From contig NZ_CP014168.1 in NCBI RefSeq assembly GCF_001717955.1, forward strand, positions 1 to 64,000: a stretch of 64,000 nt of DNA, written 5' to 3'. The notes under the pieces are model-generated. The model was not told where the DNA came from, made no database searches, and worked only from the letters and a program-made list of their open reading frames with translations. Each line of letters opens with the position of its first letter. The first letter of the stretch is position 1. The position numbers and the translations under genes were made by a program. Positions 18,546 to 27,484 of this stretch are shown here, one piece after another. Origin of the DNA: Sphingomonas panacis. GTDB lineage: Bacteria; Pseudomonadota; Alphaproteobacteria; Sphingomonadales; Sphingomonadaceae.

Positions 18546-19457
18546 ATGCATCTTCGCATGGACACGGGCGGCCCCGGCTGGGAGTTATGGCGGACCTTCG
18601 ACGCGGTCCTCCGCGAAGGCAGCTTGACGAGCGCGGCGCGCGCGCTTGGCCTGACCCAGCCGACCGCAGGCAGGCATATCGCCGAACTCGAGGCCAGGCT
18701 GAGCACCGGCGCATTGTTCACGCGATCCGCGCGCGGTCTTCAACCGACCGAAACCGCGCGGGCGCTGGCGCCACATGCCGCGGCGATGGCAGCCGCTGCC
18801 GCGGCGTTGCTCCGCACCGCCTCCGCTCCGGCGGACGCCGCCGCTGGGGTTGTCCGCATCAGCGCGAGCGAGGTTATTGGCGCCGAGGTATTGCCGCCCA
18901 TATTGGCGACCCTGCACGCGGCCCATCCCGCCCTCACGTTCGAGCTGTTGCTCACCAATGCTTCCTCCGATCTGCTCCGGCGCGATGCCGACCTCGCGAT
19001 CCGGATGACTCAGCCCAAGCAGCAGGCCCTGCTCGCGAAGTCGGTGGGCAGCGTTCGCCTCGGCTTCTACGCGCGCAGCGATTACCTCGCGCGGTCCGCG
19101 CCGATCGGGACCGCGGCGGATCTCGCGCGTCACGCGGTGATCGGGTTCGACCGCGACGTGACATCGCTCCGCTCGATCAACGCCGTCTGGCCCGACCTGC
19201 CAAGCTTCGCGCTGCGAACCGACAATCAACTCGCGCAAGTCGCGGCGGTGCGCGCAGGCTTCGGCATTGGCGTGGTGCAGGACCCGATCGCGAACCGCGA
19301 TTCCGCGCTCGTGCCGGTGTTGCGCGATACCTTCACTGCGCACCTCCCGGTGTGGATCGTCATGCACGAAGATCTACGCTCGACCCATCGCATGCGGATC
19401 ACGTTCGATGCGCTTGCCCAAGGCATGGCCGCGCACGTGAGGGCGGGCGCGGATTGA
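18546..19457 (+). CDS. LysR-family transcriptional regulator
   Basis: A 303-residue LysR-type regulator. The helix-turn-helix reads FDAVLREGSLTSAARALGLT then QPTAGRHIAELEARL, followed by an Ala-rich linker helix and an effector domain. Two ATGs compete, 18546 and 18558; CAGGG before the first favours 18546. It is divergent from the epimerase-like gene (81 bases between starts) and convergent with the MFS transporter gene. Control of the divergent gene is the usual expectation for the family. No ligand can be inferred. Confidence 0.85.
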   Translation: MHLRMDTGGPGWELWRTFDAVLREGSLTSAARALGLTQPTAGRHIAELEARLSTGALFTRSARGLQPTETARALAPHAAAMAAAAAALLRTASAPADAAAGVVRISASEVIGAEVLPPILATLHAAHPALTFELLLTNASSDLLRRDADLAIRMTQPKQQALLAKSVGSVRLGFYARSDYLARSAPIGTAADLARHAVIGFDRDVTSLRSINAVWPDLPSFALRTDNQLAQVAAVRAGFGIGVVQDPIANRDSALVPVLRDTFTAHLPVWIVMHEDLRSTHRMRITFDALAQGMAAHVRAGAD

Positions 19458-19514
19458 GAGCGGCGTCTTGGTAAGATGCTTGGGCTCGATCAGCCTCGAC
19501 CGTTGCGGCGACGC

Positions 19515-20894
19515 TTACCGGCCAGCATTTGCTGCAAAGCGACGATTCCAGATGATTGACAGCGCCGACATGACCGTCACGCTCAGGAACGCGACGGTGA
19601 AGCGGTTCAGCTCCGTGTCGCACGCATCCCAAAGACGTGTGCAACTCTGAAGCGCAGCGGCGGCCAGGCAGATGCCCAGAGACAGGCTAAGCTGCTGCAA
19701 CGTCGCGTAGAAGCTGGTCGCCGCGCTCATCCGTGCCTTGTCGACGTCGACGAAGGCAATGGCATTGTAGCCCGTGAACAAGAACGACATAGAAAAACCC
19801 GACAACAGGAGCACCGCGACCATGGCAGGGATTGGCCAACCCGGGCGGAAGAACGCGCACGTCGCATAGCCCAGGCTCGCGGCGGCACCGAAGATGGTCA
19901 AGCTGTCGCGATATCCGAAACGGCGCAGGATACTCGGCGCGATCGGCTTCATCGCCAGCGCGCCGATTGCGCCCGTCATCGTGATCGCTCCAGTCGCCGC
20001 CGCGGACAGCCCGAATCCGAGCTGAAACATAAGCGGCAGCAAAAAGGGCTGTGCGCCCTGCGTAACGCGCACCAGCGAGCCCGCCGCGACGGAAAGACCG
20101 AAGGTCGGTATTCGCAGCAGCGAAAGATCGAGGATGGGGTCCGTCGTCCGCTGCGCATGAAACACGTAGGCGGCGAAGAGCGATGCGCCGCCACCCAGCA
20201 GCAGCGCGATGACCGCCATGTGAGCGCCGCGGCTTACCATTTCAAAGCCGAAAACGAGGCAGGCGAGCGCGACGCCAGACAGGGCGAAACCCGTCAGGTC
20301 GAACCGCGACCGCGCCTCTGCTCGAACCTGTGGTATCGAGAAAAGTGCGAACACGATGCCGACGATGCCAATCGGCACGTTGACGTAAAAGATCCAACGC
20401 CAATCAAGGTAGGTTACGAAGAATCCGCCGATCAGCGGCCCGAGGATTGGCCCTACGAGCGCTGGCATCACCAGCCATGACAAGGCCGCCGCGATATCCT
20501 CTCGCCGAACGCTGCGTAGCAGTACAAGCCGCCCCACCGGCATCATCATCGCGCCGCCGAGGCCCTGAACGAAACGGGCCGCGATCAAGGAATTGGCTCC
20601 GATCGCCTGGGCGCAGGCAACCGAACCGAGCACGAACACCACGATCGCACCGCAGAATACGGTGCGCGACCCGAAGCGGTCGGCCAACCTCCCGCTCGCC
20701 GGAATGAACATCGCGAGTGCGACAAGGTAGGCCGTAAGCGCCAGACTCAGATCCGTAACCGGCACGCCGAGGTCGCGCGACATCGCCGGCAGCGCGACTG
20801 TCAGCACAGTCGCGTCGAGCTGCTGCATGAAGAGCGCGAACGCGACAACAAGGGCGATGGGGCGGTAGCCGCCCGAGTTCGCGGGGTGATCCAT
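19515..20894 (-). CDS. MFS transporter, DHA2-type (EmrB/QacA-like) exporter
   Basis: A 459-residue inner-membrane protein with a hydrophobicity pattern fitting 14 transmembrane helices. Motif D1 of the DHA2 family is recognisable in 'QQLDATVLTVALPAMSRDL', motif A in GRLADRFGSRTVF, and motif C in 'LVMPALVGPILGPLIGGFF'. Such proteins export drugs or toxic metabolites by proton antiport. The upstream region carries a TATAAT box with an operator-like palindrome between -35 and -10, so it is probably repressed until an inducer appears. No TetR or MarR gene is adjacent. The substrate is unknown. Confidence 0.88.
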   Translation of the reverse strand: MDHPANSGGYRPIALVVAFALFMQQLDATVLTVALPAMSRDLGVPVTDLSLALTAYLVALAMFIPASGRLADRFGSRTVFCGAIVVFVLGSVACAQAIGANSLIAARFVQGLGGAMMMPVGRLVLLRSVRREDIAAALSWLVMPALVGPILGPLIGGFFVTYLDWRWIFYVNVPIGIVGIVFALFSIPQVRAEARSRFDLTGFALSGVALACLVFGFEMVSRGAHMAVIALLLGGGASLFAAYVFHAQRTTDPILDLSLLRIPTFGLSVAAGSLVRVTQGAQPFLLPLMFQLGFGLSAAATGAITMTGAIGALAMKPIAPSILRRFGYRDSLTIFGAAASLGYATCAFFRPGWPIPAMVAVLLLSGFSMSFLFTGYNAIAFVDVDKARMSAATSFYATLQQLSLSLGICLAAAALQSCTRLWDACDTELNRFTVAFLSVTVMSALSIIWNRRFAANAGR

Positions 20895-20958
20895 TCATTG
20901 GCCGATTGCAGGATTGCTAGGGGTGAAGCAATTGCCGTCATGCGGCGTGTTCGTCGCG

Positions 20959-20979
20959 ATTATACGGACAGCCTGTCCG
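20959..20979 (-). promoter_or_regulatory. Promoter with overlapping palindromic operator for the MFS exporter
   Basis: On the minus strand TATAAT occupies 20964-20959. Directly upstream is the perfect odd palindrome CGGACAG-C-CTGTCCG (20965-20979), filling the spacer where the polymerase would sit. The start codon is about 65 bases downstream. A perfect 7+7 palindrome between the promoter elements is the arrangement of a TetR-type repressor site. Confidence 0.55.
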
Positions 20980-20983
20980 ACTC

Positions 20984-21033
20984 GCGATCAACGGTTCGGA
21001 CGATCGCGCTGAATCGTTCGAACCGTTGATCGC
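20984..21033. terminator. Large perfect stem-loop between serine hydrolase and MFS genes
   Basis: Positions 20984-21003 pair with 21014-21033 over 20 base pairs, with a single G-U pair and a 10-base loop. The outer 15 pairs (GCGATCAACGGTTCG and its complement) are perfect. It begins 44 bases past the stop of the serine hydrolase gene and could end that operon, but it also lies just upstream of the MFS promoter and has no T-run, so a regulatory or repeat-element role is open. Confidence 0.45.
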
Positions 21034-21077
21034 CGCTCGTGGCCGCCCCCGTTTCCCGCAAGGCGCACGCGCTCAGC

Positions 21078-22196
21078 TCAGGACCGGACGGTGGCGACAA
21101 TCGCATCCATTATCGGCAGCATCGCGGGCTCACCGCCCGCCGGCGAAGCGGCGGTACGGCCAAGGTTGCGAGCAATTGCAAATTCGTCGGTCACCGCCCT
21201 GCGATGCACTACGACGAGATCAAGTGCTGGCAGGCACACGATATACTGGCCGTAGTTACCCAGAGCGGCGAAAGACCCTGCCCAGGCGGCGCCCTTGCGA
21301 ACTTCCGATGGAAGCCACCAATAATAGGAATACCCCATCCCGCTCGTCCCGGTTTCGCGGCCGCGCACGTGGAGCGCTGTACTCTCTGCGACCCAGGCGG
21401 CCGGAACGATTTGGCGACCATTCCAGCGCCCGCGATTGATCATCAACTGGCCCAGCTTCGCCATGTCGCGACAGGACAGGAAGAAGTGATAGCCGAGATA
21501 GCGGGAGCGGCGCGGCGCATAACCCAGCATGCGCTGGCGCGACGGATCAAAATCCTGCATCCCGAGCGGCCCCGCCAGATCGCGTGCGAACGCCCCGAAG
21601 ATCGTCTGGTGAGTGCATGTTTCGAAGATCGCGCCGGCGACGTTGAAGTCCCAGTTGTTGTAGAGAAAGAACGTTCCGGGCTTGTGCGAGCCGCGCGCCG
21701 GTCCGTTATCGACGCCCCCTGGGCTGCCGGCGGCGTGATAGACGCCCGACCGGGCAGTCAGGATGTCCCGGACCCGCGCTGTTTTTTCGATAGGCAGCAG
21801 CCCGCCGTCGTCGTCGATGCCGAGCTCGGCCAGCGTCGCATCGAGCCGTATCTCGCCACGGGAGACTGGTCCGCCGTAGAGCATGGACAGCACGCTTTTA
21901 CGCGAGGAGGCGAGATAACTCGGCCGGGTGACGTCCCCATATGTCCACACCTGCTTGCCGCCACGCACGATCATCAGCGACGTGGTCGCCAATGGAAAGA
22001 GCATTTGCTCCACCGCCCCGATGTCACCAAAGCCGGCAGCGGCCGGGCTCGCCCAGCGGTTAAACCCGGCGCCGTGCGCGGACGTCGCCGTGCTCCGGGC
22101 AAGCACGGGCTCCCCGATCATCGCGGCGGCGCCCCCAGCGCCAATCATCCCCATAACCCCGCGGCGCGTTGCGTGGATAGCCGGTTCCGCGCTCAC
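21078..22196 (-). CDS. Serine hydrolase, beta-lactamase class C fold, Tat-exported
   Basis: A 372-residue serine hydrolase. A Tat-like signal (ATRRGVMGMIGAGGAAAMIG) sends it to the periplasm. The active-site Ser-x-x-Lys is SSRK (Ser97, Lys100), and YNN in FFLYNNWDFN supplies the second catalytic Tyr. The overall pattern is that of the esterase and 6-aminohexanoate-dimer-hydrolase branch of class C proteins rather than a true beta-lactamase. The GTG start overlaps the stop of the TonB receptor gene by one base (TAGTG), so the two are translationally coupled. The context suggests it hydrolyses an ester or amide taken in by that receptor; the substrate is inferred, not known. Confidence 0.85.
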   Translation of the reverse strand: MSAEPAIHATRRGVMGMIGAGGAAAMIGEPVLARSTATSAHGAGFNRWASPAAAGFGDIGAVEQMLFPLATTSLMIVRGGKQVWTYGDVTRPSYLASSRKSVLSMLYGGPVSRGEIRLDATLAELGIDDDGGLLPIEKTARVRDILTARSGVYHAAGSPGGVDNGPARGSHKPGTFFLYNNWDFNVAGAIFETCTHQTIFGAFARDLAGPLGMQDFDPSRQRMLGYAPRRSRYLGYHFFLSCRDMAKLGQLMINRGRWNGRQIVPAAWVAESTALHVRGRETGTSGMGYSYYWWLPSEVRKGAAWAGSFAALGNYGQYIVCLPALDLVVVHRRAVTDEFAIARNLGRTAASPAGGEPAMLPIMDAIVATVRS

Positions 22197-25099
22197 TAGA
22201 AGGTCACCCGCAGGCCGGCGGTGAAATACCGGCCGATGGGATCATAGGCACTACTCGCCGCAGTGGTGAAGGTGGTCACCGGCGGCGGCGAGATCGGCGG
22301 AGCTTTGTCGAACAGATTCGCGATCGAAAGAAACATCTGTTGCTTCCCCCCTCCGACGTGCAGGTTATAGGTTCCGGTCAGGTTGGTGTAGAAGACGGCC
22401 GGCGTCGAATTCCGGTCGATGTCCCTCCCCTCGACCCGGGTGGGATCGAGAAGCGCCGCCCCGATGTAGCGCTCCTGAGCGAAGATCGACCAGTCGCCTT
22501 GGCTGTAGGTCGCCTGGAGCAGGCCGCTCCATTTCGGCGTCGTGGTTCCGCCGAGATTGGCACGTTGTGCAGAACCGGGCGAGGTGCTGTCATTGATCGT
22601 GGCCCGATTGGCGAACAGGCGCAGCGACAGGTTGCCGTCTCCCAGCGAAGTGCGATAGCTCGCCTCGAAATCGATCCCGGCGGCGCGCTGCTGGTTGAGG
22701 TTGAGCGCGCGACGGATGATGACCAGCGTGTTCGCCGAGGTCACGCTGATATTGTCGCATTGCGCCGTATTCCCGGCGGCACATTCGTCGACGATGCGCT
22801 GTTCGTTCAACGTATCGATCGCACCTTCGATCGTGATGCGGTAATAATCCGCTGAGAACTGGAACCCGGGCAGGAACGCAGGGCGCAGCACCGTCCCAAA
22901 CGTCAGGGTTTGGGCTTTTTCCGGCTTCAAGTTCGGGTTCCCCATCGCGATGTTGAGGTTCGCGGTAGTGACCCCTTTGTAGATCACGTTGTTGCTCACC
23001 TGGCTGGCGGGGTTGAACAGTTCGAGGACGTTCGGTCCGCGGATGTCTCGCGACAGCGTACCGCGCAGCCGCAGCCCCTCGACCAAATCCCAGACGGCGC
23101 CCGCCTTCCACGTCACGACGCCGCCGGACTGGCTGTAGTCGGCGTAGCGCACCGCGCCATTCAAATCGAGCGAACGGACCAGCGGCACATCTTTCAGAAC
23201 GGGAACGCCGACCTCCAGATATCCCTCCTTGATATTGTATCCGCCCGAAAAAGGCAGCGGATTGAAGAACCGATAGGGACCAACCTTGCCCTGGAGCTGT
23301 GTCGGGAAACCGCGGATACCAGTCAAATCATTCACCGTGGGCGACAGCGCATCCACCGTCTGACGCGCATGTTCGCGGCGGTATTCGCCGCCGAACGCCA
23401 CCGAAATTGGGCCGGCGAGTCGAATTGTCTCACCGAGATCTCCCGAGATGTTGAACGCCGCCACCTGCTGCGTCAGTCGGAGCCACTGAACGTTGTCTCC
23501 GGTCACATAGTCGGTAGCGGCAGCGTTGGCGGGCTGCGGACCGAACAGATTTCGCGGTACGCAGTTCGGGTCGAGGCCCGCCAACTGCGAACGGCAGACC
23601 ACCTGCCCAGTCGAAGGACTCAGCACCGCATCCGCCGAGGCGTAGAGCGGGCGGTTGATCGTCAGATTGTTCTGGCGAAGCTCCTGGTCGGAACGACCAT
23701 AGGTGTAGGATGCGTCCCATTTCCACGTGCCGCCGAAATCGCCCTTCAGCCCGACGGACCCGCGATACACGTCTATCGTCGAATCGTTTTCAACCAGAGG
23801 CAGCTCGCCTTCGAACCGGCCGAGAGTGAAGGACTGGACATTCGCCGCGATCATCCGGTCGCGGATGGCAGTGGGGAGATACGCATTGTCGCGAAAGATC
23901 GTGTATTGCGCGCCCCCGCCGACATTCTGGCTGTAGAACGCACCCTGTACGGTGTGACTGTGCGAATAGAGCCCCTCGGCGAACGCCTGTACGCCACTCG
24001 CCACGTCATATTCCGCATGGGCGAACCCCGAATAGCGTGTCTGGGAGGGACTTAGGCCGATGTTGGCGCGCGCGCCATCACCCCCGCTCTGAAACGAGGT
24101 GCCGGTGATCGTGCCGTAGTTGAACGGCGCCGGGGTGCCGTTGCCGACAAACTGCGTCCCGCGCAGCGGACCGGAGGTGATCAATCCGCCGAAGGTTCCG
24201 ATCGAGCTGCGGATGTTGGGGATGATGAGGTTGGCGGGCAGAACTCCGCGAACCGGATTGGGGATCTGCCCGTAATTGTTGTCGAACCAATCGCGGCCGG
24301 TCTCCTGATCGGCACGCAGGCCATCTTGATGGAAGAAGTTGACGCCCGCGATGATATGCCCCCGATCGCCGTTGAGGCTGTGGCCATAGGCCAGCGAAAC
24401 CCCCGCCAGCGGCAGGTCGCCATACGTCGAGATGCCGCTCTGGATCTCTGCCTTCAGCCCGGTGAACCGGGTGTCGAGCACGAAGTTGACGACCCCGGCG
24501 ACCGCATCCGACCCGTAAGCGGCGGAGGCGCCGCCGGTCACCACATCAACCCGCTGCACCAGTTCCTGCGGCAGAACGTTGATGTCCACCGAACCTGACG
24601 CGTTGGTCGAGGGCATGCGCCGGCCGTCGAGCAGAACCAGCGTGCGATTGGGATTCAGGCCGCGCAGGTTAAGCAGGTTCTGCCCGCTTGTCGCGCCGAC
24701 GTTCGTCGTACTGGGGGTGCTGGTCTTGGTGCTGCCGTTGAATACGGGCAACTGGTTGAGCGCATCGGCCAGATTGCTGGGTGCGGCGGCGCGCAATTGC
24801 TCGGACGTGGTGATCGCGACCGGGGTCGGCGCCTGGAACCCGGTGGCGATCCGCGAGCCGGTGACGACGATATCACCACCGGCGCCGGCCGCGGGTGACG
24901 CCGCCTCAAGCTGCGCCGCATCAGCGGATGGCGGAGCTGCGTCAGTTGACGGGGACGTGGCCGAGGAATTCGCCGCGGCGGCGGGATCGATCGCGGCGCT
25001 CTGCGGCGTAGTCACACCCTGTGCCGCTGCGGGCGCGGCTAACGTCAGCGCCAGCGCACTTCCACAAGCCAAAGTCTTCTTCCTGGCGTTCCAAATCAT
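22196..25099 (-). CDS. TonB-dependent receptor (large, Sphingomonas type)
   Basis: A 967-residue outer-membrane receptor. After a signal peptide ending AAPAAAQ comes an Ala/Pro/Ser-rich linker, then the TonB box GDIVVTGSRI (about residue 75). The plug shows 'LADALNQLPVFNGS', NLRGLNPNRTLVLLDGRR and 'VDVVTGGASAAYGSDAVAGV'. The barrel ends in Phe (GRYFTAGLRVTF). This subclass is common in sphingomonads and takes up carbohydrates, aromatics or other organics rather than only siderophores. It lies between an MHS transporter gene 45 bases upstream and a coupled serine hydrolase downstream, so the four genes from 27327 to 21078 form one transcription unit. Confidence 0.93.
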   Translation of the reverse strand: MIWNARKKTLACGSALALTLAAPAAAQGVTTPQSAAIDPAAAANSSATSPSTDAAPPSADAAQLEAASPAAGAGGDIVVTGSRIATGFQAPTPVAITTSEQLRAAAPSNLADALNQLPVFNGSTKTSTPSTTNVGATSGQNLLNLRGLNPNRTLVLLDGRRMPSTNASGSVDINVLPQELVQRVDVVTGGASAAYGSDAVAGVVNFVLDTRFTGLKAEIQSGISTYGDLPLAGVSLAYGHSLNGDRGHIIAGVNFFHQDGLRADQETGRDWFDNNYGQIPNPVRGVLPANLIIPNIRSSIGTFGGLITSGPLRGTQFVGNGTPAPFNYGTITGTSFQSGGDGARANIGLSPSQTRYSGFAHAEYDVASGVQAFAEGLYSHSHTVQGAFYSQNVGGGAQYTIFRDNAYLPTAIRDRMIAANVQSFTLGRFEGELPLVENDSTIDVYRGSVGLKGDFGGTWKWDASYTYGRSDQELRQNNLTINRPLYASADAVLSPSTGQVVCRSQLAGLDPNCVPRNLFGPQPANAAATDYVTGDNVQWLRLTQQVAAFNISGDLGETIRLAGPISVAFGGEYRREHARQTVDALSPTVNDLTGIRGFPTQLQGKVGPYRFFNPLPFSGGYNIKEGYLEVGVPVLKDVPLVRSLDLNGAVRYADYSQSGGVVTWKAGAVWDLVEGLRLRGTLSRDIRGPNVLELFNPASQVSNNVIYKGVTTANLNIAMGNPNLKPEKAQTLTFGTVLRPAFLPGFQFSADYYRITIEGAIDTLNEQRIVDECAAGNTAQCDNISVTSANTLVIIRRALNLNQQRAAGIDFEASYRTSLGDGNLSLRLFANRATINDSTSPGSAQRANLGGTTTPKWSGLLQATYSQGDWSIFAQERYIGAALLDPTRVEGRDIDRNSTPAVFYTNLTGTYNLHVGGGKQQMFLSIANLFDKAPPISPPPVTTFTTAASSAYDPIGRYFTAGLRVTF

Positions 25100-25144
25100 G
25101 ATCTCTCTCCCTGTTTTTCGTTTTCGTTATTGGTGTGCGTCGGG

Positions 25145-26467
25145 TCAGGCGAGGCTCGTGCTCCTCCGGTTCAGCCTGTCGCCGACCAGCAGCGCGAGCA
25201 GCGAGAGCAGCGCCGCAGCGGCACACCACGCGCCTGGGATTGCCTTGTCTCCGGTGGCACCGATCAACGCAGTGCTGATCGCCGGCGTGAAGCCGCCGAA
25301 GATGGCCGTCGCCATGCTATAGGCCAGACTGAAACCGACGGTGCGAACGTGCGGCGGGATCGCTTCCGTCAAGTAAACGATGAATGCGCCGTTATAGGTC
25401 GCGTAGATAGCGGCGAGCAGCAGCTCGACGGTCAGCAGCTTGCCGAAGGTCGGCGCGGCGACCAGCCAGTTCATCAGCGGATACGCGAACAGCGCTCCCA
25501 GAACCGACGCGGTAACAAGCAGCGGCCGGCGGCCAATCCGGTCCGACAGCGCGCCCATCACCGGCAGCAGCACGAAATTCGCGACGCCGACGCAGGCAGT
25601 TACGAACAGGCTTTCTCCCGCGCCGAGGTTGAGAACCTTGCCACCGAAGGTCGGCGTATAAGCGGTAATCATGTAGAAGAAGACGGTCGTCATCACCGCC
25701 ATCAGCGCCCCCTGGAGGACAAGGCCCCAATTGGCGCCAATGATCCGCATGATCTGGCTGACCCTAGGATGTTCCTTCCGGTTCAGGAAAGCGTCGGTCT
25801 CCTCGACATGGCTGCGGATGATGAAAAGAAACGGGATCATGACGCAGCCAATGATGAACGGCACGCGCCAGCCCCACGCCTGCATCGTCTCGGCGTCCAG
25901 GCTGGTGGAGACGAGGAGTCCGATCAGCGCCGCAAACACGACGGCCGCCTGTTGGCTGGCCGATTGCCACGAGGTGAAGAATCCTCTTCGGTGGGGCGGC
26001 GCGATCTCGTTCAAATACACCGAGACGCCGCCGACCTCCACGCCAGCGGACAAGCCCTGAATTAGGCGCCCCGCCAAGATGATGAGCGGCGCGGCGAGAC
26101 CGATTTGTTCGTATGTCGGCGTGATCGCGATCGCCAGCGTACCCATCGCCATCAACCCGAGCACGAGGAGCAGGCCCTTGCGCCGGCCATGGCGATCGAC
26201 ATAGGCTCCCAGCACCAGCGCGCCGACCGGCCGCATCAGGAACCCCGCGCCGAAGGTCATGAGCGTCAACAACAACGACGCGAACTCGCTACCGGTCGGA
26301 AAGAACGCCTTCGAGATGTATGTGGCGTAATAGCCGAACACCATGAAATCGAACATTTCGAGAAAGTTGCCGCTCGCAACGATGAAGATCGACTTGAAGG
26401 CGGATATCTTTCGCGGTGCGAGCGGGGTGGCGCCCCCACCGGGTTGGCCGGCGGTATGTGCGGTCAT
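25145..26467 (-). CDS. MHS-family MFS transporter (citrate/tricarballylate-proton symporter type)
   Basis: A 440-residue, 12-helix inner-membrane transporter of the metabolite:H+ symporter group. The opening 'SGNFLEMFDFMVFGYYATYISKAFFP' and motif A 'GAYVDRHGRRKGLLL' are typical of CitA/TcuC-like proteins, as are 'LIQGLSAGVEVGG' and 'IAPPHRRGFFTSWQ'. The family imports citrate, tricarballylate or related carboxylates with protons. The ATG overlaps the stop of the binding-protein gene (ATGA, 26464-26467), which couples the two. The carboxylate specificity is inferred from family resemblance, supported by a DctA-type gene next door. Confidence 0.85.
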   Translation of the reverse strand: MTAHTAGQPGGGATPLAPRKISAFKSIFIVASGNFLEMFDFMVFGYYATYISKAFFPTGSEFASLLLTLMTFGAGFLMRPVGALVLGAYVDRHGRRKGLLLVLGLMAMGTLAIAITPTYEQIGLAAPLIILAGRLIQGLSAGVEVGGVSVYLNEIAPPHRRGFFTSWQSASQQAAVVFAALIGLLVSTSLDAETMQAWGWRVPFIIGCVMIPFLFIIRSHVEETDAFLNRKEHPRVSQIMRIIGANWGLVLQGALMAVMTTVFFYMITAYTPTFGGKVLNLGAGESLFVTACVGVANFVLLPVMGALSDRIGRRPLLVTASVLGALFAYPLMNWLVAAPTFGKLLTVELLLAAIYATYNGAFIVYLTEAIPPHVRTVGFSLAYSMATAIFGGFTPAISTALIGATGDKAIPGAWCAAAALLSLLALLVGDRLNRRSTSLA

Positions 26468-27327
26468 CGTGACGCCTTTCGTCTTGCAGGCTCAAGGCCG
26501 CTTGCACGGATCGCGGCATCTGCTTTCGGGGAGGAAAGATAGCTAAGGAGGGCGCGTGCCCCGGCCGGATGTCGCGAATAGGCGACGACACCGCCCGAAA
26601 AGGCGGTGACCTTCTGAAGCGATTCCGGCAGCAGGCCAACGATGCGGATACCCTTGACCGGCTTCAGTTCGCTCAGTTGTTGAAAACCGATCTCCGCGTC
26701 TCCGCGGGCGACGATTTCCCCAACCGGCGTCGCCGGTATCATCTTGGCTTTGGGGCGAACCTGATCCGCGACGCCCAGCCGGTCCAGCAGGGTCGATTGG
26801 ATGAAGACGCCACTGGCACTATCGGACCATGCGACCGACTTGGCGCGCAGCAGCGCGGCACGTACCGCGTCGGGCGTAGCAATATCGGGAATGCGAGCCC
26901 CCTCGCGTACGGCGACGGCGATCCGTGACAGACCGAGGTCGACCTCGGTCCCGCGCACCACGCTGCCTTCCGCGACGAGCCGGTCGAGCCCGGATCGCGC
27001 CAGGATGACGACGTCGGCGGGTTCGTGTCGAGCGAGGCGCGCGGGAATTGCGTTGGGCGTTTCGCCCATTGACGGACCATGCGCGACAGCGATCCGGGTT
27101 CCCGTCCCGCGGCTGTAGGCCGCGGCCAGTGTATCGAACGCCGCATTGAAGCCGCCTGACGTAAAGACCATCAGCGAGGCGGTGGCGACCGGCGGTACCG
27201 ATCGGACGGCTGCAACGGGTTGGCAGCCGACGAGCAGCGGCGCGAGCAACATCGCGACCGATCCGAGGAACCGGCGGCGGCCGTGCGGACGGACGTCCTT
27301 CAAGTCGAATGATGTTGCCTGTCGCAT
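26464..27327 (-). CDS. Orphan ModA-like substrate-binding protein, Tat lipoprotein
   Basis: A 287-residue periplasmic binding protein of the molybdate-binding-like fold (FTSGGFNAAFDTLAAAYSRG, ADVVILARSGLDRLV, VGEIVARGDAEIGFQQLSEL). The N-terminus GRRRFLGSVAMLLAPLLVGC combines a twin-arginine motif with a lipobox ending in Cys35, so it is probably a Tat-exported lipoprotein. No ABC permease or ATPase gene is nearby. Instead it is coupled by a 4-base overlap to the MHS symporter and followed by a TonB receptor. It may scavenge or sense an anion for this locus; true molybdate binding seems unlikely in this setting. The first gene of the operon, divergent from the dctA-like gene. Confidence 0.75.
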   Translation of the reverse strand: MRQATSFDLKDVRPHGRRRFLGSVAMLLAPLLVGCQPVAAVRSVPPVATASLMVFTSGGFNAAFDTLAAAYSRGTGTRIAVAHGPSMGETPNAIPARLARHEPADVVILARSGLDRLVAEGSVVRGTEVDLGLSRIAVAVREGARIPDIATPDAVRAALLRAKSVAWSDSASGVFIQSTLLDRLGVADQVRPKAKMIPATPVGEIVARGDAEIGFQQLSELKPVKGIRIVGLLPESLQKVTAFSGGVVAYSRHPAGARALLSYLSSPKADAAIRASGLEPARRKASR

Positions 27328-27416
27328 ACCGCCCCACTCTACGCCGTTTTCGAGAACGGTCGTTTCAAGCGACGGCGTCTTCGGCAGACACCATCGCTTT
27401 CCGCGCTATAGAGCCG

Positions 27417-27445
27417 TTGAATCGGTCTTCATCAAATGCAATGAT
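27417..27445 (+). promoter_or_regulatory. Candidate promoter of the dctA-like gene
   Basis: TTGAAT at 27417-27422 and AATGAT at 27440-27445 are separated by 17 bases, giving a leader of about 35 bases before the ATG at 27485. Both boxes match the consensus only partly. Confidence 0.35.
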
Positions 27446-27484
27446 CGGTGCTCACGATGCGTTTCGCGCATGAAAAGGGGGCGG

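Noticed and set aside
21017..21030. GTTCGAACC-like T-arm suggesting a tRNA gene.
   Set aside because: It is one arm of the 20-bp stem-loop; no acceptor, D or anticodon arm can be drawn.
21039..22199. A 386-codon plus-strand frame over the serine hydrolase.
   Set aside because: The minus strand has the SxxK and YxN motifs and a coupled start; the plus frame is a shadow.
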